From positions 1 through 64,000 of the forward strand of contig NZ_BJWF01000005.1 of assembly GCF_007990225.1 (NCBI RefSeq): a stretch of DNA of 64,000 bases, given 5' to 3'. How positions within the stretch are numbered: position 1 is the stretch's first letter; each line of letters starts with the position of its first letter. Positions 52,033 to 59,609 of the stretch are shown piece after piece. Below the pieces are notes generated by a model. The model ran no database searches. It saw only the letters and a program-made list of their open reading frames with translations, and was not told where the DNA came from. The DNA is from Enterococcus villorum. Its GTDB lineage: Bacteria; Bacillota; Bacilli; Lactobacillales; Enterococcaceae. Both the position numbers and the translations under genes were made by a program.

Positions 52033-52935
52033 ATGGATTATTGCGAAATTTGTGGCGATGACTTTGAAAAAGGCAAAAAGATTAATTTGACTTCCGGCGA
52101 AGTGATTTGCATTGATTGCAAAACCAGAACAAAAAAAGAAATGCGGTTAGGTATTTTCGACTCATTCAAATATTCCTTAGGCGAGATATACGAAATGTAC
52201 CACAAAAAAGACATAGATTTGAAGTCTGTTTTTTCTAAGAAAAAATCATTCTTATTAGATGTGAAGAACACAGAAACTGTATTCGAAAAAGGTATCCATA
52301 TAATAGGTGGTCAACATTTAATTGAAGCTGAAGGATATACAAAAATCGGACAGCTTACTGATGGCAGAGTCTATTTTAAAGGCAATTATAACTACTTCTA
52401 TTATTTGGTATCTTTGGATTTCGAAGGTGCTAGATATAGAACCGAGACAGTTCAAACTTCAAATGGAATCACAAATACAAATTCGATAGAACGAACCAAA
52501 AAGAAAGGTAAGTCTGGTAAAGTTGTTGCAGGAGCTATAATAGGTACTATGATCGTGCCTGGAATAGGTACTGCTGTGGGTGCTTATGCAGGTGGAAAAG
52601 GGAAAGACAAGAAAAAGAAGAAAGCCAAACAAGTTGTAAGTACTAAAAACGTAACAAGTGGCACAACTCGAGAAGTCGAAGAAAATTCAGTGTGTCATCT
52701 GGAATTAGTCAGACTTTCGGACGACAAAAAAATAAAAATTTCTGTTAAAGCAAATAGCACAGATTATCACGAATTAGCAAGCATGGAATTAAAAACTGAC
52801 TATTTGTCAAACCAAGCCATCACTAGAGAGCAAGCGATAGAAAAATTAAAAGAACTAAAAGAACTTTTCGATTTGAGCATCATATCAGAAGAAGAGTTTG
52901 ATATCAAAAAGAAAGAATACTTATCTAATATCTAG
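52033..52935 (+). CDS. Zinc-ribbon and SHOCT-domain phage protein
   Basis: 300 residues, complete, start ATG 52033 with GAGGG 6 bases upstream. Residues 1-30 carry a zinc ribbon with Cys4, Cys7, Cys26 and Cys29. A glycine-zipper-like segment in the middle, KVVAGAIIGTMIVPGIGTAV, could insert in a membrane, and is flanked by long Lys-rich runs. The C-terminus (AIEKLKELKELFDLSIISEEEF) is a SHOCT domain. Similar genes are common in the lysogeny modules of Gram-positive prophages and mobile elements. No function is established. It is the only intact gene between the broken repressor and integrase. Confidence 0.8.
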   Translation: MDYCEICGDDFEKGKKINLTSGEVICIDCKTRTKKEMRLGIFDSFKYSLGEIYEMYHKKDIDLKSVFSKKKSFLLDVKNTETVFEKGIHIIGGQHLIEAEGYTKIGQLTDGRVYFKGNYNYFYYLVSLDFEGARYRTETVQTSNGITNTNSIERTKKKGKSGKVVAGAIIGTMIVPGIGTAVGAYAGGKGKDKKKKKAKQVVSTKNVTSGTTREVEENSVCHLELVRLSDDKKIKISVKANSTDYHELASMELKTDYLSNQAITREQAIEKLKELKELFDLSIISEEEFDIKKKEYLSNI

Positions 52936-52956
52936 CGAAGATTATTCAAGGAACAC

Positions 52957-52995
52957 CCTTCCGATGCCTAACGCCTCACGTTAGGCATCGGAAGG
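52957..52995. repeat. Perfect 17-bp hairpin after the SHOCT gene
   Basis: CCTTCCGATGCCTAACG (52957-52973) pairs perfectly with its complement at 52979-52995 across the loop CCTCA. No T run follows on either strand. It probably stabilises or ends the SHOCT transcript, or is a protein-binding site. Confidence 0.8.
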
Positions 52996-53001
52996 ACAAC
53001 T

Positions 53002-53230
53002 ATGGTAAAGATAAAAAAATACAAAAAAAGACGGGGCAACTGCCTATATGTTGAAAGCTTACTTAGGTACAAATTAGTCACCGTAAACTTGATAAGATTA
53101 CTCCTGCGATAGTTCAAACTTTCGCAAACCAAAACGTAAAATACAAACATTATAGAGAATTTATCAGTACTACTTCTAGGATATTCGAAGCAGTGAAAAC
53201 AAAAAATAAAGCTAGAAACATCGATGGATC
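53002..53230 (+). pseudogene. Phage tyrosine integrase remnant
   Basis: Starts MVKIKKYKK, then a frameshift; the second frame gives MLKAYLGTN-like residues and ITPAIVQTFANQNVKYKHYREFISTTSRIFEAVKTKNKARNID. This is the arm-binding and core-binding N-terminal part of a phage integrase (MSKIKKYxKKDGxTAYxxxAYLG and the SAM-like domain). At least two frameshifts or stops interrupt it. The catalytic domain with its Arg/His/Tyr residues is absent. Confidence 0.72.
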
Positions 53231-53254
53231 AGCTCTGTATCAATGTTTCTAGCT
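53210..53254. repeat. Inverted repeat at the end of the integrase remnant
   Basis: GCTAGAAACAT pairs with ATGTTTCTAGC, extended by GAT/ATC with one mismatch. No T run. It could be a remnant terminator or an attachment-region repeat. Confidence 0.55.
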
Positions 53255-53458
53255 CTATTAAATTTACCTAAAAGGAAGGTACAGGATTTATATATGGCTG
53301 GTAATAGAAGAAAATTACTAGCATATTTTAGCGATTTACCCTAATTTTTACTTGTAGTTATAAAATATTAGCACTAACTAAATTTCAAAACGTAGTCAAA
53401 AATGTATTTAAAATTCTAATCGGGTAAGTGTTCGACTAAACTAGATTTAATTATGTAC

Positions 53459-53480
53459 GCTCCTCAACGAGGAGCTATTT
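53459..53480 (+). terminator. Terminator facing the endolysin gene
   Basis: GCTCCTC, AAC, GAGGAGC, then TATTTTTAT on the plus strand. It would stop transcription arriving from the lysogeny remnant and abuts the endolysin stop codon. Confidence 0.65.
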
Positions 53481-54500
53481 TTATCGTTTAGGAATATTTA
53501 AATACCAACGTTTGTCATGGAAATCTTGCGCATCGCCTTTAGTGTTTCCTTCTGGATCATTCGTTGCCCGCATCATGACATAGACTTTCTTATTAGGGAA
53601 GTTGCGCATGTTAAAAGATACATGATATCCAACGTTTCCAAATGTCCCATACGCTTGATTTACATCTGGTCTATAAATTCCATCAGCTTTTACTCTAGCT
53701 AATTCTTTCCCAGTATTGTAATCCATAATGAAGATATACTCGTATTTATAGTTAGCAATGTGCCATCCAGCTACATGCAAGTTTGCATTTTCGATTTCCC
53801 CAAACTGATCAATGTGGGCGTCATTTGTTCCATCTGTCAGCGTAGGATTTGCTGCACCTGCTCTAGTTTGATCAATGACTGGTTTATCATCTGAAGTAGT
53901 TGGATTTTCATCGGTAAATCCATGAGCTAAATCATATGCTAATTTTTCTTTACTTACGCCCATTTCAGAAAGATAACCGTAAGGATCTGTATGATCGCCC
54001 CAGATATTTTGTGTTACCCATAAATGCGATTTGATTCCTGGTTGGTTATAAGGAGTATACAATGTTAATGGAATACCATATTTCATTGCTGAATCTCTAG
54101 CCAATTCAACGTATGCCTTGTAGTTTTTCTCAAACGTTGCTTTATCATGTGTGTGCTGTAACTCAATCTGCACAGGACTGTTGGCATTAGCATACGAACC
54201 AGCACCGTACTGTACATAACCAGGTTGTCCGACTTGATAAACAATTCCACCGTCTCCCACAATGTAAGCAGTATAAGCGCTAGTCCATGAACGTTGCATA
54301 TACTGTGCTTCATTGCGTCCTGTTGCTGTTTCGTTAGCCGTTTCATGAAGTAAAATATACTGATTATTTGCTACTTGTGAGCTACCTTCATTTACACCTA
54401 AATTAAATTCATTGTTGATCGTATAGGCAAACCCATTAATTGGCAATAAAAAAAGAGCCGTTAATAGGCTCATCGCAGTAATAGTAATTTTCTTTTTCAT
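53481..54500 (-). CDS. Phage endolysin, N-acetylmuramoyl-L-alanine amidase
   Basis: 339 residues; AGGAG 10 bases before ATG. Residues 1-25 form a Sec signal peptide (KKKITITAMSLLTALFLLPI ending near GFA), so export may not need the holin. Residues of about 40-190 are an Amidase_2 domain: zinc ligands in ILLHETAN and SHLWVTQNIWGDHTDPYGYL (His and Asp/His). The C-terminal 130 residues, with two similar halves around HVAGWHIANYKYEYIF and GYHVSFNMRNFPNKKVYV, are the wall-binding domain seen in enterococcal phage lysins. It cuts the bond between muramic acid and the stem peptide. Confidence 0.93.
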   Translation of the reverse strand: MKKKITITAMSLLTALFLLPINGFAYTINNEFNLGVNEGSSQVANNQYILLHETANETATGRNEAQYMQRSWTSAYTAYIVGDGGIVYQVGQPGYVQYGAGSYANANSPVQIELQHTHDKATFEKNYKAYVELARDSAMKYGIPLTLYTPYNQPGIKSHLWVTQNIWGDHTDPYGYLSEMGVSKEKLAYDLAHGFTDENPTTSDDKPVIDQTRAGAANPTLTDGTNDAHIDQFGEIENANLHVAGWHIANYKYEYIFIMDYNTGKELARVKADGIYRPDVNQAYGTFGNVGYHVSFNMRNFPNKKVYVMMRATNDPEGNTKGDAQDFHDKRWYLNIPKR

Positions 54501-54555
54501 TGATCATCTACTCCTTTAATTATTAGTTTTTTTATCAAATACTAAATTATATTTA

Positions 54556-54584
54556 AACAAAAAGACACGATATAAATCGTGTCT
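54556..54584 (-). terminator. Terminator after the glycosyltransferase gene
   Basis: AGACACGA pairs with TCGTGTCT, loop of 6, followed on the minus strand by TTTTTG. It separates the glycosyltransferase from the endolysin. Confidence 0.75.
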
Positions 54585-54623
54585 AACATTAATATATTAT
54601 GAAAATAAAAATATTTGATTTTG

Positions 54624-55982
54624 CTATTTTTCTTTTTCTTCTACCCTAATAGAGTCCACTCCCCAATATGCAGCAACACTTCTATTTCTCTCATTATTTT
54701 TATCTGAAGTAATATCATTACCATTGTAAACTGGATAAATAGTTTGTGGCTTGTAATTTAATGGTGGAACAACTATATCCATTTCACCATTCTTAATTTG
54801 CCTTTTAATAGATTCATTTTGATTATTGTAACTTACATAGTTTTTATATATGTCAGCAGTTCCATTGAAAAAAAGTAATAAAAAACTAATCATTAAATAA
54901 CTGAAGATCATAGAAAAAACAACTTTATTGATTTTATCAAAATTTGCTAGCAATTCAAAAAGACTAATTACTATAGATATGAAAATAAAAATAATTCCCC
55001 CAAAATAAGATCTAGACCAAGATAACGCGGTTGGAGAAATAGTAAGAACTCCTATTGTCAATATGCCACCAACGAAAAACAATGAACTTAAAATATTACT
55101 AATTGTTAAACTACTATTTAAGTACGATAAAACAATCAAAGCTAATGCTATCGTTAGAGGAAACATTGCATTTTCCTGTAATGCACGACTGATTGCAGGT
55201 ATTGCATCAAGAATTTTCCAAAAGATTGAAAGATTACTTCTATCAAAATAAGTAGCCCTGATGTCGTTGCCAGGTGCCATTACCATAAAAAGAAAACCTA
55301 CAATATTTCCAACAATACCAGCAATCATCCATTTTTCTATTTTTTTATTCTTATAAAAATACGAAAGAGCAGTATATACTACAACAATGAACAATGTGCC
55401 TCCAGAGGTATTTTCATTACACCAACCAGCTATTATTCCCAAAAGAAGCATCCCTATTGTCTTAAAAAAACTATTATTTTGTTCTTTAGATTCTGTTATA
55501 TATCGATGATAAACCAAAATAAAAGATAACATAATAACCATTGCGGTGAGATAATTCACAGAACCAGCCATCCACAAGTAAACATTATTGAAAGCTGGAG
55601 TAAATATCCACATTAATGAAAATATGATAAACCCTTTTAGATAAACATTTTTAGTAGCCCGATCTTTTATTATGGAAGAAAACATAATAATTTGATAAAC
55701 CAATATAGAAAACATGCAAGAATTATATATATTAAAATATATTTTTGGTAGTTTAGTAAAAAATCGAAAAATAACGTGGACTACTGATCTGCCAGTCCAT
55801 GTCATATATTGTTGATATTCGTCAGATAAAATTGTTTTTATACTTGAGGTTTTTACAAAATAAGAATAATCGTCGTGTACCAAAGGGGACATGCTATTTA
55901 AAATAAGCATAAATACAAAAATACAAAATAAAACAATAAATAAATGTCTGTCGCTCTTAATTTTTTTAATCATACCAAACAA
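54624..55982 (-). CDS. Multi-pass membrane glycosyltransferase, DUF6056 type
   Basis: 452 residues with about ten membrane segments. Near the N-terminus the exposed motif SPLVHDDYSYFVK carries the paired Asp residues typical of GT-C glycosyltransferases. Further DUF6056/GtrV-like marks are WTGRSVVHVIFRF, WMAGSVNYLTAM, GWCNENTSGG and APGNDIRAT. The last 50 residues lie outside the membrane. Such phage-borne enzymes add a sugar to a surface polymer from an undecaprenyl-linked donor. Start codon is uncertain: TTG 55982 is 4-5 bases from GAGGAG, ATG 55973 is 13 bases away. It is markedly more AT-rich than its neighbours. Confidence 0.82.
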   Translation of the reverse strand: MFGMIKKIKSDRHLFIVLFCIFVFMLILNSMSPLVHDDYSYFVKTSSIKTILSDEYQQYMTWTGRSVVHVIFRFFTKLPKIYFNIYNSCMFSILVYQIIMFSSIIKDRATKNVYLKGFIIFSLMWIFTPAFNNVYLWMAGSVNYLTAMVIMLSFILVYHRYITESKEQNNSFFKTIGMLLLGIIAGWCNENTSGGTLFIVVVYTALSYFYKNKKIEKWMIAGIVGNIVGFLFMVMAPGNDIRATYFDRSNLSIFWKILDAIPAISRALQENAMFPLTIALALIVLSYLNSSLTISNILSSLFFVGGILTIGVLTISPTALSWSRSYFGGIIFIFISIVISLFELLANFDKINKVVFSMIFSYLMISFLLLFFNGTADIYKNYVSYNNQNESIKRQIKNGEMDIVVPPLNYKPQTIYPVYNGNDITSDKNNERNRSVAAYWGVDSIRVEEKEK

Positions 55983-56012
55983 TTAGCTCCTCTTTATTTC
56001 AAAATATAACTT

Positions 56013-56046
56013 AGTATAACATAAATTTATTATTTGGCAGCGTCAA
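56013..56046 (-). promoter_or_regulatory. Promoter of the glycosyltransferase gene
   Basis: On the minus strand an extended -10, TGTTATACT, with TTGACG 22 bases further up (too far for a standard -35). Together with the downstream terminator this makes an independent moron unit. Confidence 0.5.
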
Positions 56047-56167
56047 ATTAAAACATACAGAATCTATATTCCAACAAATCATTTGTACTATTTTCTCAAA
56101 TAAAGTAGCACTTATCCATCAAATGATTTTCTATATCTAAATGTTCAGTTTAGTCCATTTCTTTCTC

Positions 56168-56374
56168 CTATTGTAATTTCTCGTGAATCTTCTCTACGGT
56201 ACTCTTGATTGTCTCTACATCACCCAAAGCGTTCGTTAATTTGTCGATAGTATCTTGATACCGTTCTTCTCTTGTATTGTTCTGTTTCATTACCCAAACA
56301 AGTAAGCCAACAAACAATACTGCAAAACTTATTTGTTCAGGATTTGAAAGCAACGACTCCAACAATTTATCCAT
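56168..56374 (-). CDS. Holin, BhlA/UviB type
   Basis: 68 residues. One membrane helix (PEQISFAVLFVGLLVWVMKQ) is followed by a charged coiled-coil tail (NNTREERYQDTIDKLTNALGD, then VETIKSTVEKIHEKLQ). This single-span plus helical tail layout is the BhlA/UviB family. It lies between the baseplate genes and the endolysin, though the endolysin has a signal peptide. The glycosyltransferase gene splits the pair. Confidence 0.85.
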   Translation of the reverse strand: MDKLLESLLSNPEQISFAVLFVGLLVWVMKQNNTREERYQDTIDKLTNALGDVETIKSTVEKIHEKLQ

Positions 56375-56449
56375 GCTTCATCACTCACCCCTTTCATTGC
56401 ACAATAAAAAACCCCCACCTTTGAGCGTGTTAGTAGCAAAATTAGTATT

Positions 56450-58780
56450 TTATGCAGGTTTTACTTCTGATATTTTTAAGGATAATAGTTGTAGATGGAA
56501 CATCTTTGCTGCGGCATCTATCCCTAAAGTAAATTCTACTTTATCTCCTGCGACTAAAGTGTGAACGTACTGACCAGCTTGAGATGTCATATAGTTTAAA
56601 TTGGCACTACTACCTACATTAGCGAAGTTAGTATCACTTCCATTTTTTCTAATTTTTACATAAGCAAATTTGAACGTATTGTTTCCATGCAATTTTACAG
56701 AACCCTCAAAAAATAAAACACAGTTTCTGGTTGCGGTTAAGGTAATTCCATCACTACTTATCGTATATGGTAAATCACTAGCTGTGTGAAAAAAATCCGT
56801 AGCGACAAGAGTCCCTATTGGTATTTTTGTCCCATCTGGTGAATCTGTTAAATCTCTACCTTCACTGTAAATGGCGAATAGTGGCATTGCGTCACTAATA
56901 GTTTTAATGTTAGTTGTGTTAGTGGCTATCTTAGAAGTATTGGCAGTTACTTTTTTATCAACTTCATTAATGGAAGCAGTCAACTGCGAATTAATCTCCG
57001 ATGCTTTCCCATCAGTATATTTATTTGCTTGACTAACAATTTCAGAAATTTTAGTATCTGTGGCCAGATTGTTTTCCACGTATTTAGGTGATAAATCCCA
57101 AACATATTCCTCTGGGTTATCAGAATCACGCATACCAATACCACGATATTTATACTCACTAATATTCGGAGTAGCTACATCTCCTTCCTCTATCTTTAAC
57201 AACTCGATTGTGCAATTTCCAAGTGTATTTTTTGGAAATTGGTACAATTCGATATTGCTAGGATTAGCAGCAGCTACCTCATTAGGTGTAAAAGTTAAAC
57301 GCCATGTATCAACTAAACCATTCACAGGAGTTAATGTGCCATAATCAATCGAACCATTTCCAAATAGTTTAAAAGACTGATTGACTGGCTTCGTTCCTTT
57401 TAGTGTGATTGTCATCGTTTTCCCTATTTCCAAATTCTTTTTCATCTTTGCGGCATACAAATTATAAGTTGATGTATTTATTGGAAATACAACCGACTGA
57501 TTTGCCAGATTTTCATTCAAAGGAATTTTGGATATCTGCCATGGTTTTTCAAATAAGTTGGGGTGATATGGCGTAGGTATTGCTCCTTCTTCTAACTTGA
57601 TATATTCTATACTGATTGATCCATCCACTATTTGGGAATTACTATCTAAACGTAGATAAGTACGCTCTACTTGTTTCATTTCTGATACACTACCAGTCAC
57701 AGAAATCATTTTTGTTTCTCCCACTAACGTATCAGCTAAGTTCGTTCCCAATAGAATGTTACCTCCAGGAAATTTTCTATAAGTTAGTCGAACTTTTGAC
57801 AAGTCTCCTACAAAACCCTCATTCACTGTTACCTTAGCAGAAAGCGTATAGGTTGTTTGGGGCTTGATTTGCATGACATTTCCTGTTTCAGCACCAAATC
57901 CAGAATTTCTAAAAGTTAATTTTACACCCCTATTTTCGTTGACAATTGTTACATTATCTTTTGTTGTAAAATAATCACTAGTTATAGTGCTTAATAGATT
58001 GGAATTTCCACTATAATCATAGTCTCCAAAATCAATGCTGTTTGAATACATCTTTTTCAACTTGCCAAGATCACCAATTTGCTGATTGGTTTGGTTCATC
58101 TTATCTTTGATTAACGTTAATTCATTTTGTGTTGAAACAACGTTTTGAGAAACAGTATCAATATTAGATTGAGTTGTTTTTAATTCCTCTGTTACCTCGA
58201 CAATAGTTTGATCAATTGACTGTGCTGCATCCTCTACAAAATTATTTATTTGCTGGTTGGCCTTTTCGATTGTAGAATCTACATTTGTTAATGCCTCATT
58301 CACTGCATCTGTTGTTTCTTGCTTGATTCCATCGAGCAGTTGTTGAAAGTCTTTGAAATAATATTCTCCATTTAATTGAACATCTCTATCGATGATAGAT
58401 TTCTCGATATTGAAAGTAAAAGCCAAGTTGTCGGTGTGACTGCCATCTGGAAAGTCAATATAAACATTCGCATCAACTTTGCCTTCATAAGCAAGTAACA
58501 TATCAGGAATGAAGTATTTTACAATACCTTGCATGTAGCTTTCAGTAATGATTTGGTTGTCAAAAATAGGAAATTCTTTTTTCTCTTCACCAGAATAGAT
58601 GTACATAAAAAGACGAACAGTCGCATTGATTAAATCAGTTGGACTTCCGTCTTGATTTTTAATTTCAAATTGTAATACGCCCGCTTTTTTGTCATAGGAT
58701 TTGAAAGTAAAACCAGTAATTTTCGCTGGTGGATTTGTCGGTTCTGTCGGAACAATGATTTCTCCTGTCTTTTTTTCCAT
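56450..58780 (-). CDS. Phage baseplate upper protein, BppU family
   Basis: 776 residues. Residues of about 20-135 match the BppU N-terminal domain (TFKSYDKKAGVLQFEIKNQDG, FPIFDNQIITESYMQGIVKYFIPDMLLAYEGKVDANVYIDFPDG). Next is a long coiled coil (about 150-230), then beta-rich carbohydrate-binding-like regions. A second helical stretch near 600-640 leads to a small C-terminal domain that looks like a receptor-binding head (DLTDSPDGTKIPIGTLVATD). It should hold the receptor-binding parts on the baseplate. Segment 280-420 resembles a jelly-roll. Confidence 0.88.
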   Translation of the reverse strand: MEKKTGEIIVPTEPTNPPAKITGFTFKSYDKKAGVLQFEIKNQDGSPTDLINATVRLFMYIYSGEEKKEFPIFDNQIITESYMQGIVKYFIPDMLLAYEGKVDANVYIDFPDGSHTDNLAFTFNIEKSIIDRDVQLNGEYYFKDFQQLLDGIKQETTDAVNEALTNVDSTIEKANQQINNFVEDAAQSIDQTIVEVTEELKTTQSNIDTVSQNVVSTQNELTLIKDKMNQTNQQIGDLGKLKKMYSNSIDFGDYDYSGNSNLLSTITSDYFTTKDNVTIVNENRGVKLTFRNSGFGAETGNVMQIKPQTTYTLSAKVTVNEGFVGDLSKVRLTYRKFPGGNILLGTNLADTLVGETKMISVTGSVSEMKQVERTYLRLDSNSQIVDGSISIEYIKLEEGAIPTPYHPNLFEKPWQISKIPLNENLANQSVVFPINTSTYNLYAAKMKKNLEIGKTMTITLKGTKPVNQSFKLFGNGSIDYGTLTPVNGLVDTWRLTFTPNEVAAANPSNIELYQFPKNTLGNCTIELLKIEEGDVATPNISEYKYRGIGMRDSDNPEEYVWDLSPKYVENNLATDTKISEIVSQANKYTDGKASEINSQLTASINEVDKKVTANTSKIATNTTNIKTISDAMPLFAIYSEGRDLTDSPDGTKIPIGTLVATDFFHTASDLPYTISSDGITLTATRNCVLFFEGSVKLHGNNTFKFAYVKIRKNGSDTNFANVGSSANLNYMTSQAGQYVHTLVAGDKVEFTLGIDAAAKMFHLQLLSLKISEVKPA

Positions 58781-58821
58781 TGAATCACCTTCCTTAATAA
58801 TTAAATAGAGGAGTCACCGTA

Positions 58822-59595
58822 TTAATAAATTCCTTCGATACCTGCAATCGTAAAACCTGTGTCATCTGTAAAATCTATAGTTCCATTTCCATGAATAGTG
58901 GCCAATCGACATTTAGTAAAACGTAGCACCACGTTGTCACGATAATTAGTAAGTTCTATTCGAATATTCCAAATACTTTTTTCGGATGAACCTATACCCG
59001 TGAACATAATAACTGGGTTATCTACCGCTGGTGTTTCAAGCGTAAATTGTGTACCTAAACCCTTGATATGAAATCGTAAACGGCTAAAACGACGTGTACT
59101 AGCCGTTAAATTCATATTTTGTCCTACAGCACAATCTGAATCGCCCGCTTTCCACAGTTTCGTTACTTGTTCAATTCGTTTCCAATTTCTTGAATTGTAG
59201 CCACCTTCTCCGCCTTCCTTGCTTGAATTGATATAGAAAATACTTCCGTTTGATACATCAATCATCACATAAGTCTTACGTTGAGCGTGTTCCCCGAATA
59301 CATGCAACTGGATAATTTGTCCAGGGATCATTGGATCAGGCGTTCCCATTTCGTCAGCCCAAGCCCATACAGTAGCGTAATGCCCAAATGGAATATTCCA
59401 GAAACTATACTTCTCACTTAAGTAATTATCCTTAATTAAATGACCGGTTGCTTGTGCTACGGTCTCAGGTGAAGCAAAACCTGCATTTCTCTCAGTAGCA
59501 AGCGCATGTGCTTGTTGGTCGTTACCATCACAATGAATAGCAAATTGTTCTAACATGTGATCAATTGCTTCTTCTCTTGTCATATCTTCAAACAT
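58822..59595 (-). CDS. Phage tail protein of unknown function
   Basis: 257 residues. The N-terminal half is helical (DMTREEAIDHMLEQFAIHCDGNDQQAHALATERNAGF) and continues into HLIKDNYLSEKYSFWNIPFG. The second half is a beta-rich domain starting near residue 130 with many aromatic residues, and ends GTIDFTDDTGFTIAGIEGIY. Its place between two baseplate genes and lack of signal peptide suggest a virion tip component. I do not recognise the family. Confidence 0.7.
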   Translation of the reverse strand: MFEDMTREEAIDHMLEQFAIHCDGNDQQAHALATERNAGFASPETVAQATGHLIKDNYLSEKYSFWNIPFGHYATVWAWADEMGTPDPMIPGQIIQLHVFGEHAQRKTYVMIDVSNGSIFYINSSKEGGEGGYNSRNWKRIEQVTKLWKAGDSDCAVGQNMNLTASTRRFSRLRFHIKGLGTQFTLETPAVDNPVIMFTGIGSSEKSIWNIRIELTNYRDNVVLRFTKCRLATIHGNGTIDFTDDTGFTIAGIEGIY

Positions 59596-59609
59596 TATCC
59601 ATCACTCCT

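Larger units (their letters stand above)
50637..53480. mobile_element. Decayed prophage lysogeny module
   Basis: A recognisable temperate-phage control region with nearly every gene broken. From left: antirepressor remnant (minus), Xre repressor, ImmA/IrrE peptidase and integrase remnants (plus), with one intact SHOCT-type gene before the integrase. The order and divergent arrangement are those of enterococcal and streptococcal siphophages. The lytic genes that should follow the antirepressor are absent; asnB lies there instead. The integrase would have marked the attachment end at the right, near 53260-53480. Confidence 0.75.

Noticed and set aside
53260-53460. Catalytic half of the integrase
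   Set aside because: No frame on the plus strand shows the conserved Arg, His-x-x-Arg or Tyr motifs; only AT-rich sequence is present.
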